NCBI GenBank assembly: GCA_022225965.2
Contig: JAKJXP020000135.1
Span: 1 to 64,000, forward strand
Origin: Diatrype stigma
Taxonomy: Eukaryota > Ascomycota > Sordariomycetes > Xylariales > Diatrypaceae
Direction: 5' to 3'
Length of the DNA stretch: 64,000 nt
This document shows, one piece after another, positions 20,829 through 32,622 of this stretch. A model generated the notes under the pieces. It saw nothing but the letters and a program-made list of their open reading frames with translations. It made no database searches and had not been told where the DNA came from. How positions within the stretch are numbered: the stretch's first letter is position 1; each line of letters begins with the position of its first letter. The translations under genes were made by a program, and so were the position numbers.

Positions 20829-22515
20829 TTATATCTCGGGGTAAACATCCCTACCAACCAGTTAGCAGGCGAACATACAGCCACACATATCGTAACAAAA
20901 CGCTCCCGCAACTCACGTCCTCCGCCTCAGCGGCATGCGCTCCCGAACGCGCGCCCACAGGTCGAGGTCGACGTCGACGAAGCCGAGCTGGCCGACGGCG
21001 CCGTCCTCCGCCTCCCAGGTGTCGGGCTCGTCGTCGCCGCCGCCGACCACGCCCTTCAGCTCGAGCGCCACCCGGCCCCAGGGGTCGACGACCAGGCTGC
21101 GGCCGTAGCTGACGCGCTTCCCTCTGGTAGTGCTGTCGTGGAGCGGGTGCCGGCCGACCTGCGCCGCGGCTATGACCCAGGAGCCCGTCTCGATGGCGCG
21201 GGCGCGCACTGAGAGTGTTAATTTTTTTTGTTGGCCCACGGTTAGCGGTGGTGTGGTGTGGTGGTTCGAGAGGATCTGGAGTTAAGTAGGTACCTAGAGG
21301 GTGCCTAGCTAGATACAGTGCTACTCCCCCAAAGAGACCAAAAATTATAGGAAAGAGGATAAAAAGGGAGGGGGACAAAAATGGATATGAAAAACTCACG
21401 CAAAACCTCCCAATGCGCCCTCCCCGTCGGGACGGTAAACGCAGACGGGTATAGCAGGACCTGTGCGGGGCGATCGCTCCACCCGCTCCCGCTCCCAGGT
21501 CCAGGACGCGCCAGCGCCAGCGCGGGCTCGGGGAACCGCAGGTCGAAGCAGATCAGGCTGCCGAGGCGGCCGACGGGGCTCGCGAAGGGCGCGGTCAGCG
21601 CGGCGCCGGCCTGGGTGCTGGCCGACTCGCGCAGGGCGCCGTAGTCGAAGAGGTGCAGCTTGTCGTAGGACGTCTTGGTCTTCTGGCTGTCGTTGTCGTC
21701 GAGGGCGCCGTCGGCTGTGATGAATATGGTGCGGTTGTAGAGCTTGGTTGTTGTTTCTGTATCTTGCTGCCCTCCTGGTACCGGCGTCGTATCTGCGAGG
21801 CCTAGGACGGGATCCGCTCCGTTCCCGGGGTTGTTAGCGGTGATGATGGATGCCGCTGCGCCTGCCGGCTTCACCGCCACGGGTACGTGGATGCCGACGT
21901 GCACGGCGATGCGGGACTCGGCCGCGGCGGACCGGAGGCCGGCCACGAAGAGGGACTGGGCCACGGGCCGCGCGAGGCGCAGCGACTCCTGCGCCGAGGG
22001 CGCGATGTAGTCGGATGCCTCGGGCAGGAAGAGGATCTGGGGTTTCTGGTTAGCGGAGATAGGTATGGTACATGGGTATAGATCGCGCGGGCAAGTTGGG
22101 GATAGACAGTAACTGAAGCGGTCGATAGGCAAATACGTAGGCACACAGCAACTTGCTAAGCATCTTGATTCTCTTTCCGCCGATAAAGGCTGTCAAGACC
22201 AGACAGGGACGGCATCGTAGATAAATATATCCTTCCTCACCTTAGCGCCCGCAGCAGCAGCCCTGCGGACGAGGTCCACGCAACTGCTCAGGTTCTGGGC
22301 CATCGAGGCCGAAGAGCAGATCTGCCCTACCGCCTGTAGTCAATAAACAGTTAGCAAGTAGAGCATATGAGCATCAGTTGTGAGGTTTGTGGTTTTCAGT
22401 GATTCGTTCTCCTCTTCTTCTTCTTCCCCCCATCTGTTCCCGTTGTTTATTCGGATTAAATTCTTATAGTGATTGATGAGGAGTGGGATGCAGGGCCACC
22501 TACAGCTTTCGCCAT
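20829..22515 (-). CDS. nit2: Nit2-like carbon-nitrogen hydrolase (omega-amidase / deaminated glutathione amidase family)
   Basis: Five exons (22515-22504, 22333-22241, 22036-21400, 21208-20917, 20850-20829) give 351 residues. The first exon is only 12 nt (MAKA) and the last 22 nt, ending in DVYPEI. The catalytic triad of the nitrilase superfamily is present: Glu41 in FLPEASDY, Lys161 in DKLHLFDY and Cys198 in SLICFDLRFPE. AVGQICSSASMAQNL and LRARAIETGSWVIAAAQ are typical of Nit1/Nit2 proteins. These enzymes hydrolyse small amides such as deaminated glutathione or alpha-ketoglutaramate. An insert of about 45 residues (VKPAGAAASIITANN onward) lengthens the protein beyond the usual 280-310. Splice phases agree at every junction, and several introns have GCTAAC branch sites. 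Ignoring the last intron would lose the conserved C-terminus. Confidence 0.88.
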
Positions 22516-23183
22516 TTCTCCTCAAGTTGCGGGCTTTCCCTGATGTCACCTGTCGACTCAAGTCCCTCCTAATTCTCAAGCTAGTGAGGTAGGGGTCTGT
22601 GAGTCAAGATTGAACCGGGGGGTAGGTAGATGTCAAGTAGGTAGTTCGTGATAGTTGGATCACAGTTGGTGGTCGGAGGTTTCGGACTTCGAAGCCCATG
22701 GGCCATGGTGCCGGCTACGATCGGCGGAGCCCCGATTCCGTTACAGGAGCTAAATTGATATCATAACCCACCACGGTTAGATTCAACTCTCGTACGGCAT
22801 AAACTCGAGTTATCTGGAAATTTTATGAGATCCCTTGAGGGTCAATTGAGGGAGTGAATACCTGCGATACGAGTAATAAACATAATAGATGGCGAGTTCA
22901 ACAGGTACACGATCAGGACGAACAAACCCCAAAGAACACAAGTAGACTTGATGATGCTGTATTAACCACTGAAGGCGAAGGATATGTACTAAGCTGATCA
23001 TCTAACATTAAGCCGGACCAGCCAGAATGCCCGCTCCATCACGTCTGCATATCAAGTCCGCATTTTCCAAGTCTTTGCTATGCTGCCGAAAACACCTCCT
23101 CGGCCAAGTCTCCCCTCAAGTTGCAAAACGGAATGCAGATATGGTATCAAGAGATTTCTGCTCTCCTCCGTCCGCCGAGGTAA
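22516..23183. other. Intergenic region upstream of the Nit2-like gene
   Basis: Promoter-side sequence of the Nit2-like gene plus unassigned DNA. GTAGGTAGATG and AAGTAGGTAG words occur near 22620-22640. No convincing gene. Confidence 0.35.
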
Positions 23184-23450
23184 TCAAATGACCAAAAGCA
23201 ACATTCCTCGTTGTGCTCGTAAAGCTAATGGAATCCTGTTTCCATTGTCATGCTCGTCAAATACCCCAGGACGCGCGAACTCCACAGGGAAATAAAACCA
23301 CCGTCCCTGTTCCCTTTTTGCAATAATGCCTTCCACAACCGGATTTTGGATTGGCTCCTTAACGCCAACCACTTGGTCCATGTGAATCATAAAAAAGCCT
23401 GGCCAGGCTAAGGTCGTATAGTACACGCTGTACAGAGAAACCGAGTTCGT
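23184..23450 (-). pseudogene. Possible gene fragment, family not recognised
   Basis: An open frame of about 80 residues reads with a protein-like composition (VVGVKEPIQNPVVEGIIAKR, then GRWFYFPVEFARPGVFDEHD) and ends soon after RAQRGMLLLVI. It lies only about 65 bases beyond the stop of the SCD6-like gene on the same strand. No credible start, signal or complete domain surrounds it. It could be the broken C-terminal end of a gene, an extra exon of something unrecognised, or chance. I do not assign a function. Confidence 0.25.
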
Positions 23451-23513
23451 TATTAGGAAAATTTCGGTGGTTTTCGAGCCTGAGGTTTAGCAGGATGGAA
23501 GTCGTATTGTCGA

Positions 23514-25637
23514 CTACTGTGTGGCCTGCTGGTACCCGCCACGACCTCGGGGGCTGTACCCTCGACCACGACCTCGCCCACGGCCACGGCCTCTACCGCG
23601 GTATCCGCCTCGGAATCCACCATCGACACTGCCTTGTCCGAAAGTCTCCATGTTCTTTCGTTGCTCCTCGCCTCTCCACTCGCGCCCGCCGGGCTTCTGG
23701 CCACCATTATCCGCACGATCCTTAGCCTCGCTAGAAATGTTGTCGAAGAACGACTTGGTGCGGTTGTAGGCCGAAGCGTCCACGGGTTCTTCGGGCTCAT
23801 CCACTTCAGGCGGAGCACCACCATTCACAGACTCGCCAAGAGGAGAACCAGCTTGGATGGCTTCCTTTACCAGATCCTGCTTGTTGAACTTGGCATTAGA
23901 CGTGGCGAAGTCGAAGTCAGACTCGGGTACATCAATCTTATTGGGACCACGGGACCGTCCTCCTCGACCACGTCCTCTACCACCAGTGGTGGCAGCATTG
24001 ACTCTCATCTCGTTAACCTTCTTGGTCAGGTTATCCATTTGATTCGCATTGATCGTCGTCGAATCCCTCACAGCAGGAGCTGGGGCGTCGGGTTTCGAAG
24101 GGCCAGCTTGGTTATTGAGCTTAGCCATCGCAACGGCAACGGCTTCCTTAGCAGCCTGCGTAGCGTCCTTGAGACTGACTGCGTTGGACGATCCGTTATT
24201 GGCCTCACCGCTGGGTCTCACGGCAGCGGCGGCAGCAGTAGCGGTAGCTTGAGGACCCGCTCTCGAGAGAATAGAAGCCGGTATTGGTACGACAGGAGTA
24301 ACGCGAGTATTTCGGGGACCCGTTGGGACCGACTTCGCATTGTTCGAAGCGCCGGGTGCGGGAGATTTGGTAGCCAGCGAATCTGCCGTAGCCTTGACTT
24401 CCGCAACTGTAGGCTTGGACTCAACAGGTGGGGTAGGAGCAGCGGTACTTGATGTGACAGGCGGAACTGGAGCTTGGCCTTGAGACTTTGGATCTGAACC
24501 CTGAGGGGTGCCAACGGGCTTTGGTTTGTCTGTACCAGCACCGGCACCAATAGGAGCCGGCTTCACATCTGGCTGCGGTGTTCCTCGCATACCTTGAATG
24601 GGCATGCCGGGAGGTCCAGGGGGCCCATGAGGTCCGGGAGGTCCATGAGGCCCGGGGGGTGGGTAGCCGAAGCTATTCCATGGGCCCGGCGCACCAGGGG
24701 GGAAGCCTTGGCCAGGAGGAAGCCAATTGGGATGAGGAGGATAGGGCATCCCATTGAAGCCAGGTCCAGGTCCAGGTCCAGGACCACCGCGACCCCATTG
24801 CCCAGGACCTGGAGGGGGGTAAAAAGGCGTAGGCTGAAACGGACTGGGTCCGAAGCCTGCACCTGGAGGACCTGGAGGACCTGGAGGGCCTTGCTGGTTG
24901 TTGAGACCGGGACCGGGACCGGGACCGGGGATGCCAGCACCTGGTGCATTGCTAGCGGGGCGAGGACGAGCCTAATGCCAAAATTGGGTAGTCAGCATCG
25001 TGCAAAATCCAAGTTCAGGCAGTGACAAAATTGGGAATGTCCTTGAATGATCAGAAGGAAGGCAACGGAAATCTCAACACGGGGTTTTTGCGCTTTTCTG
25101 TAAAGTAATGTTTACATCCGAAATGTTTCGTCATGTAAGGACATGAGGTTGACTAGTCTGTGACAGACACGAAGAGTGCACAGTTTTAGAGGTAGATTCA
25201 CTTACTCCAAGAATAGCAGGATCGTCTGGCATTTGGGGAGGCTTGTTCTCCTTGGGGGGAGCCGGAGTCTCAATCCGGAGATCCTTTACATCGCTGCCAC
25301 GGAATACGATATATTCGTACACTTGGTCTGCTGGGGGAATCTCTTCATCCGGGTTGCCCCGCCGCCCTTCAGTGCCGTAGGATGTGACATTTTCGAGTGA
25401 GACGGTAGATTCTTCTGAGTTGATTTCGTGCAGGACACCGGAGTACCTGTTCTCCCGGTTAGTATGGGACAATTTGCAGTAGGAGAGGCGGGAAAGACTA
25501 ACCGGATGTCGCTTTTGGAAATCAAAGATATGCGGGAGCTGAGCAATGGGCCAGGTTAGCAACGTTGGCGATCGTCGATAACTGCATGATCGCAATCAAT
25601 CCAAAGATAGGTACACATACCCGAGAAATTCAGACAT
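23514..25637 (-). CDS. scd6: Scd6/Lsm14 (Sum2) P-body RNA-binding protein
   Basis: Four exons (25637-25621, 25538-25503, 25446-25206, 24971-23514) give 583 residues. The first two coding exons are tiny (17 and 36 nt). The N-terminal Lsm14-type domain starts MSEFLGSRISLISKSDIRYS and continues with GVLHEINSEESTVSLENVTS and YEYIVFRGSDVKDLRI. A long Pro/Gly-rich region with GPGPGPG and GPPGPPG repeats follows. The FDF domain is near 446 (ESDFDFATSNAKFN), the FFD box near 503 (SFFDNISSEAKDR), the TFG box near 540 (METFGQGSVDGG) and an RGG-rich tail at the end. Family members repress translation and promote decapping with Dhh1/DDX6. All splice phases agree; branch sites include GCTAAC, ACTAAC and GCTGAC. 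Confidence 0.93.
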
Positions 25638-26714
25638 GTTTGATGAACTTCGGCGCGCTCAAATACATATAGATGGTGTTATGGAAACGTAACCTGTCGA
25701 TGCGGGAGATGGAAAGAGAAGAAAAACCAGCACGAGAAGGTGCGGTAGTAAGAAGATGCGTATGTTTATTTACGAACTGGCAAGTCGGGGAAAGTGGGAA
25801 AGTGGGAAAAGAAACGAAGGAAGATGGAGAGGGCTCAGAAGACCAAGTTTGCGCGGACGGTGAGATGGACGACACTTGGAGGTGGAGGATTAAGGATGGA
25901 GGAGAAGGAGGGATGGAGACGGAAGAAAGTGCAGCAGAGTTTGGGTCGGTAGGTGTAAAGTTGTAGGTATGGAACAGCAAGAGGCTGAACTTGGAGGTGC
26001 AAGATTGTGCAAAAGTGAATGGCAGAATGGGGAGGTACGAAGGTACAATACGTCTGTTAGTCCCCACCCCGCTGAAATTTTGCTAACCATGAGCTTCCAG
26101 CCACAGAAAAATGTGTGAATAAGTGGACCCCGCTACCGAAGTTGAACCTGTGGCACAAGCTTGCACTGCCACTGGTACTTAGGCAATTCCAGGTTTGCAC
26201 GGGCAGACAGCTGGACTGACAGCAGTAGCTGGTCAGGCTTCATTCAGTTCTCATTCCGCCTAACTCCTAATATATACTAGTGAATAGCCACTGGTATTAG
26301 ATGGAAGGAATCATAGGCAGATCAACCTTGAATGTTTAACTACATACCAACATACACATATACACAAAGGTACCCACGTATAACTACAATGGATGTACGG
26401 TTTATACTGCCATGTAATCAGTGCATGTGACGATTTATTACAATAGGCAGGCAGGTAGGTAGTAGGTTTTAGCATTATAAGCTACAATAGATATCTTACT
26501 CCTATTATACAGCAAGAGGTAGATAGGAGGACCATAATTACAAAAGGCGCTTCATCAGGTAACTCCTGCCATTTTTGACCAAACCCAAAGCTAGGTTGTG
26601 ATGACTCCCAGCTATCATGCCTGCAGATAAGGCGTTCTGGCTGAACTCCCATCAAGATTTCCCGGTTCTCTAGCTACAGCCCTAAAACGGTTGGAATATC
26701 CCGCCTTCTTCGCA
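25638..26714. other. Intergenic region between SCD6 and BCD1
   Basis: The first 400 bases are GA-rich on the plus strand (CT-rich leader on the coding strand of SCD6), typical of a fungal promoter/5' UTR. The rest is AT-richer with GCAGGCAGGTAGGTAGTAGG near 26447. No gene is seen. Confidence 0.4.
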
Positions 26715-27968
26715 TTACTCTGTGTCCATGTCCAGATCTGACCCCGAGCTACTGGTCGTATCGTCTTCCAGCATCTCCTGGTCTAGGATCTCGCCGTCCT
26801 CGGTCTCCTCTTCCGCACCCGATGCGCCATCTTCCTCATCGCTGCCGTATTCCACCAAAGCAGAGCTCTTCCGCTTCTTCGGCGCCGTCTTGGCTTGGGG
26901 TCTGGGCCTCTTCTCTATGGCATAGCCATCGGGGAGCCTGGAGCCAGCCGGGAGGGCACATAGCGTCGGAAATTCCACCACATCTAGACCTGGGAGGATG
27001 TTGGCGAGCGTGTCGGTTGGCTTGAGCGGGACGAGCTTTTCGGGATCCTTCAACCGCCTCGTAGGTTTCTGGTAGAAGAACTGGTAGTTATCTTTCCGCT
27101 TCTCATCAGCTGGGTCGATCTCGTCTGACAAGGACGACGTTTCCGGACGGGCCCATGCTGTTGTCACATAATTCTGTATGCAGGATGGCTGAATGTTCCA
27201 TGCAGTGGACGTCACATTCTGGCCAAAGCTAATTTCTCTGTTTGTCCCACTCCCATCGCATGTTACTTGCTGCTGCTTCTTTTTTGTCTTCCTCTCTTCG
27301 ACCCGCTGTTCGTTGTTCATTTGCTGGTAGCGATAATAATCCACGCTGTTGGCGAATCCGACATACAAGGGTGTCTCGTCTAGCAGCTTGTGCATGATCC
27401 GTGTTCGTACAGGCGTTTTGTCGTTTTCTGTCGAGTTCGAGCTGTCCAGAACCACCCATTCGACCTGCCAGTTGATGGAATTTGTTCTCTTGTTGTAACT
27501 TGACTTGTTCTCCTTCGAGCGGCTCATGCCGATAGGGAGACAAGAGACATGGATCCCTAGACGCTGCATGCGCTGCAGCGAATTTCTGTCCCATCTCCGC
27601 GAGTTTTCGTTCAAGGTGACCTTTCCCCTACTTTTGCCTTTATGGAGACGTGCTCTTTTGTTATTATGCTGTTGCGTGTCCTCGTGCGGTAGTATGTCCC
27701 TCTCATCTCTGAGTATCTTCTCGGCTATCTCGACGGAGCGTTCGATCTTAGTCAGGAAGTTGTAGTCGTGGTCTATGCCGGCATCAGTCCGTAATTTCGA
27801 TACCGGAACATATACGGTAGGATCGCGCTCTCCATTGCATGACGACCAGTTCTTATGCTTCTTAATACAAGTCAGGGAACATGTCCTCGTGCCGCACCGG
27901 GGGCATTTGTACTTGGGTGTTTGGACACGGCAAATGGCGCAGAGGGAGGTTAATAATGGATCTGCCAT
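26715..27968 (-). CDS. bcd1: Box C/D snoRNP assembly protein Bcd1 (HIT zinc finger)
   Basis: An intronless 417-residue protein. The N-terminus holds a HIT-type zinc finger with C10, C13, C22, C25, C30, C34, H38 and C43 (CAICRVQTPKYKCPRCGTRT region). A helical conserved domain follows (DHDYNFLTKIERSVEIAEKI; RLGIHVSCLPIGMSRSKENK), then a C-terminal part with LDETPLYVGFANSVDYYRYQ. The last 70 residues are acidic. Bcd1 is needed for box C/D snoRNA stability and Snu13/Nop58 assembly in the nucleus, working with R2TP factors. The ATG directly precedes the zinc finger as in homologues. It is divergent from the YggS-family gene. Confidence 0.88.
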   Translation of the reverse strand: MADPLLTSLCAICRVQTPKYKCPRCGTRTCSLTCIKKHKNWSSCNGERDPTVYVPVSKLRTDAGIDHDYNFLTKIERSVEIAEKILRDERDILPHEDTQQHNNKRARLHKGKSRGKVTLNENSRRWDRNSLQRMQRLGIHVSCLPIGMSRSKENKSSYNKRTNSINWQVEWVVLDSSNSTENDKTPVRTRIMHKLLDETPLYVGFANSVDYYRYQQMNNEQRVEERKTKKKQQQVTCDGSGTNREISFGQNVTSTAWNIQPSCIQNYVTTAWARPETSSLSDEIDPADEKRKDNYQFFYQKPTRRLKDPEKLVPLKPTDTLANILPGLDVVEFPTLCALPAGSRLPDGYAIEKRPRPQAKTAPKKRKSSALVEYGSDEEDGASGAEEETEDGEILDQEMLEDDTTSSSGSDLDMDTE

Positions 27969-29020
27969 AATATGAATCCTGAGAGCGATTCTATGGGTGA
28001 AGTTTTTCTGCGACTAGGATATTGCTGGTAAACGACTTCGTAGGATATTTCGTCAGAACTTATACCATGGATATCATGAAGCGACATGAAGCAGAAGCTC
28101 TCGCGCAGTCGCGCAGCTTGACCCTGCCGGACCCATAATAATTTATTCTATATCTTATCGGTTTTGTCTTATCGATAATTCGATGCGACATTGGAGCATC
28201 CAAAGATTAACCCCGCCAACCACATCATCACCTCGGCTTCGGTTTAACTGTATTTCTATTGCCTGCTAGACTAGGTTCTATCAATACGCTGCCCGAAGTT
28301 CAGATCAACTCGGCGCAGAAGACGGCCCTGCCGAGAGTTAGCCGGCGTGGTACCCTTGTGTAAGTGTCAGGCTTCAAAGGGGAGGGGGGGCATGGGTAGG
28401 TATATATGTAGCTCTTAGTATGGTACCAGAAAGAACGAGTACCCCAGGTGCTTGGCCAAGTACGCGATCAACGATTTACTAGTTAGAAAAAGGGGAAGAG
28501 ACAGATGCGAGAGGGGGGGTTGCGTTTTGCATTGTACCTAGATATATTGTCCGGTTCAGGGTAGATAACAGGAGGGAAAACGAGATGAAAATTTATACGA
28601 TGCTTTAAAGTGTTGGCTTCATTCTGTGATATGACTGAGGAATACTGTCCGTATTGGAACTACGTGTTATACAGCATGCGAGAAGACCACCTGCAGGCTC
28701 AGACTCTCTCTCTCGGCAGTGCTGAATCAACGATTCTATCCACAGTGGTGGATACGGTGTGAAAACTGTACGGACCGTTCCACAGAACCCCCGTGCCAAA
28801 TCCCTACCAACAACCAAGCCAGAATCATCATCACTTGGGTTAGTCATCTCAAGACCGGAACTCGTTCCTATCACGATTGCCTGTTGAAAAAACCCCAACA
28901 AATTGAAATATATTTAAACATTGTTCAGATCTAACTAGTTAACAAGTTGAGTGGCTAGCTGATCGACCGTGGGCAAATGGCCGGAGCAAGAAGCGGAGGA
29001 AACCCAGGACTTGCACAACC
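27969..29020. promoter_or_regulatory. Divergent upstream region of BCD1 and the YggS-family gene
   Basis: 1052 bases. It includes an inverted pair around TCTTATCGGTTTTGTCTTATCGATAA (28148-28173) and a G-rich AGGGGAGGGGGGG run near 28376. Short open frames (28605-28901) show no domain. Confidence 0.35.
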
Positions 29021-30934
29021 ATGACCGACGCATCCACGTCCGTGCCCCCGCCTCCGGAACAAGGAGAAGAAGAAGAAATGAAGATCGACCCGTCCCGGGC
29101 CGCGGAGCTGATATCGCAGATCGGCGCCGTGAGGGAGCGCGTCGCGGCCGTTGCTAAGGGGCGGAATGTGAGTCTTTCTTTTTTTCTTCGTTTATCCATC
29201 CCATTTTCGTGTTTCTTTCCTTCTGCCCAGCCTTTCCTCCCTCCCCCTTTCCTGCTCGTGCGGCTAGGTAGTCTTGACTTGTCGGTTTCTATTCCTCCCG
29301 CCCTAAAATCCATATACGGAGAATTCAATAACTACGCCCCGCCCCGGCTGTTCTTCTGATGGATGGCTTGTGGCTGGCTAAATCGGTGCATGACCAACTG
29401 GATTTAGGGATCTTATGAATGTGTGGGCATTCTGATTCCGTGCCTTAGTATTCACACTGTAGAAACATACTGGTGCCTCCATAAGAAGGGTGTCTATGAA
29501 TAATCAAGCGAGAGCACACAGGGAAAGGGGTAGTCTACACCGGCTTTCTTCATGTGCTGCTTACCCTTACCTCACTACTTCAGCTTCCCTCAAGCGGCAG
29601 CACCGACCCTACCTCACTACCCTTATCCCCATCCATCCCTTCCTCGCTTCTCTCTCCTATTCACATATCACTCAACCCTCTCTTATTGTTCACACATATA
29701 ATCAGCCAGTCGACCCCAGCCCATCGGTGCATACCCAGCTAACCAAAACACCCACGCAAAACCAGGTCCGCCTCGTGGCCGTCTCGAAGCTCAAGCCCGC
29801 CAACGACGTTTTGGCGCTGGCACGCCGCGCGGAGCCCCCGCAGCTGCACTTTGGCGAGAACTACGCCCAGGAGCTGGTCCAGAAGGCAAAGCTCTTACCG
29901 CCCGACATCCAATGGCACTTCATCGGTGGCCTGCAGTCTAGTGGGTTTTTGCCCTTTCCTATTTTTCTACCTAAATCTGTTTTGATCTTGCTTTCTGTCT
30001 GTCGTCAAGTTGGTCAGGTCCCAGCATGTTGGGACTGCTTGAAGTGGTGCTGTGTGGCACATAGACAGGGGTTGGTGGCTATGATGTCTGCGATACTCGT
30101 AACCACATGTAATTGCCAGCGAATCTTGCCAAGCGGCTTAGACTTACTCCCTGAACCCCAGAAGCCCCTAAGTAGTAGAACACCAGTCGGAAATGTGCTC
30201 ATGAGCAAGAAAGCATCTCCTCTGTAGAAGCATATTTCCTGGGAAGCGCTGCTGCGCTAGTTCTCGTACCTCTGTTATCATTGTTGCACTCCCCCTTTTC
30301 CTTCACATAGTTCCACACCTAAGCAGTCAATGACCGTAGCCAACATCACCGTCGTTCTCACGAACTAACAAACCAATCAGACCACTGCAAGAACCTTGCC
30401 AAGATCCCCAACCTCTGGGGCGTCTCGAGCATCGACACGGAGAAGAAAGCGCAGCTCCTCTCCAAGCACCGGGGCGAGTTCATCGCCTCCTTCACCGCCG
30501 CCGGCACAGCGCCCATCATAGACCCCCTCAACATCCACATCCAGGTCAACACGTCCGGCGAGGCCGCCAAGTCCGGGTGCCAGCCGGGGGCGGACACGGT
30601 AGCCCTGGCGCGCACGGTGGCGGGCCTGCCGCACCTGCGCCTCCGGGGCCTGATGACCATCGGCGCCATCGCGCGCAGCGTGGCCACGACGGCCGAGACG
30701 GAGAACGAGGACTTCGTCTGTCTCCGGCAGCAGCGGGATCTGGTGGTCCAGGAGCTAAAGGGAGAGGGGCTGCTGAAATCAGGGGGAGAGGGAGAGGAGC
30801 TCGAGTTAGAGCTCAGCATGGGCATGAGCGAGGACTTTGAGGGCGCCATCGCCCTGGGCAGCGGCGAGGTCCGCGTCGGTAGCACGATCTTTGGCGCGAG
30901 GGGGCCGAAGAGCGAGGCGAAGATCAAGGATTGA
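29021..30934 (+). CDS. Pyridoxal phosphate homeostasis protein (YggS/PROSC family)
   Basis: Three exons (29021-29167, 29766-29940, 30381-30934) encode 291 residues. The protein is a fold-type III alanine-racemase-like PLP-binding protein. [15 protein letters not shown] carries the PLP lysine at residue 57. [55 protein letters not shown] and [13 protein letters not shown] are hallmark blocks, and [11 protein letters not shown] closes the barrel. The family buffers PLP and affects amino-acid and vitamin B6 balance. The two introns (598 and 440 nt) are far longer than most in the window; both have clean phase. Intron 2 uses donor GTGGGT. An N-terminal extension of about 20 acidic residues precedes the conserved core. 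Start ATG at 29021 is the first in frame. Confidence 0.9.
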
Positions 30935-32622
30935 TTGATTGAATGAATCGAGGCGTTAAGGGGTGGGCGCATAATATAAAGCATGTCATCTGCTATAGAG
31001 TACTGCCTCCTTTATGTCCCCCCCACCTCCGAGTTTCAATCGAATGCCTACTCCTAGTGCCCGGCAATTGTGAGCCGCCGCCTCCTATCAGTGTCATAAC
31101 GCCCCCCAACTCCAAGTGCAACAAATGAAACAAACAAGCTGATTAGCAAGTACGTCTGCTGATTCCGACTTACTCCTGGTATCTATAAACAGCAACACCT
31201 TGTCAATTTCTTTAGTACATAAACTGTGTATGGCGCGAATAAACAGATATCAAGGCCGACTGCTACTTAACATGTGTAAAGGGGCTGGACAACAAAACCC
31301 CTTAACTCCCTTTAGATACTGTATACAGTGACTAGACTTGCAGGGGGGTTTGCCAGCTACCTACAATGGGAACCCAGAAGGGACAAAGCCACAAAGTTAC
31401 AGTAGGCTCGGGAGAAACCGAATTAGCTAAGCTCCGATAGCGGCCAAACACGTGCCTTCGGATAGCTGCAGGTGGGCAATGGAACGCCAGAAAACGCAGG
31501 CAGGGCAGGGCAAAGAGGTACGATACCTGGGTAGATACTTCGTAGGGTAAAAGCAGCCCTGAGAACACGACCCCGGTTACATGCGGAGCGGGGTATAGTA
31601 GGTTAGATACCCTACATACCTACCTAAGCACCTAGTGTTCGTAGCTGCAGCTCGGCGATATCGAATTACATTGTACCAGGTAAGGTAGGTCCAGTTCCTC
31701 CCCCTTCTATCAGATTGCGACATCCGAGCATGTTCTACCGCCATTGGACGAGAGCCCCTCCTGCGTTTATTACCTGTGTAGCCTCTCAAGGCCTCCCGAA
31801 ATCGTCATAGGAGGTAATAGGTAGTATGTAGCTTAGGTAGGTAGGGACGAACACCCCCACCCCCACTACTACTGTACAAACTACATACATACATGCCAGC
31901 CAAAACCTGGGATTACCGCCACCGGCGAGCTCGGTAGTAGGTATACATACCTTAGTACAGGACCCTGGATCTCTCGCTAGTCGGCTCTAGGTAGTTCCAT
32001 GTTAGTTAGAGACCGTCAGAATTCGCTAGCCATGGCTCAAGGCGTCTATTTGTAAGCTACGGGCCGAAAGATAACTGGGTAGGTATGTAGCCTGTACTGT
32101 AGTAAGCTGGTAGGTGAGGTGGTAGTGCACACCTAGCAGACCTAGGTAGGTGGTATATGTAGCTACCGACATATGTAGGTAGAGGTTGTGCTTATAGACT
32201 TCGTCACCGGTGCTTGGGATTTCCTCGCTATATCTCCGAGCCACTCGAATTCACCTGTCCCTCTCTCCTACAATACACCTACAAGTATCTAGATAGCTTG
32301 TGTTTGCGGACGACCGCCAGCGTTGTCGGCATTTCAACCTGTGCCCGGTCTGGTATCGTCAACGTATAGCTACATATTTACCTAGCTCAGCGCCCTCCCG
32401 TGTAACCCGGCTATCTGATCCCTGTCTGAGACACCTGCCTATCTCCCCCTCATAGCACTGCCCCCCTCGGGTTCAGCTACTTATAGCTGAGCAGGATAGC
32501 AGCACTTGGATTAGATCAAAAGATCAGGAATATCGCCAGGTAGACAGACGGGCAGACAGGCATCCCGACAGTCAGACAGCTAGAAAGGCACAGTCCAGAA
32601 AGCAAGGGATCAAACCAGAAAG
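30935..32622. other. Intergenic region before the GT8 gene
   Basis: 1.7 kb, rich in TACC/GGTA words (GTAGGTAGGGACG near 31840, ACCTAGGTAGGTGG near 32140, GCTAGGTAGG-like words elsewhere) and ACATACATACATG near 31884. The last 100 bases form an A/G/C leader with CAGACAGACGGGCAGACAGG before the GT8 ATG. No gene is supported. Confidence 0.4.
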
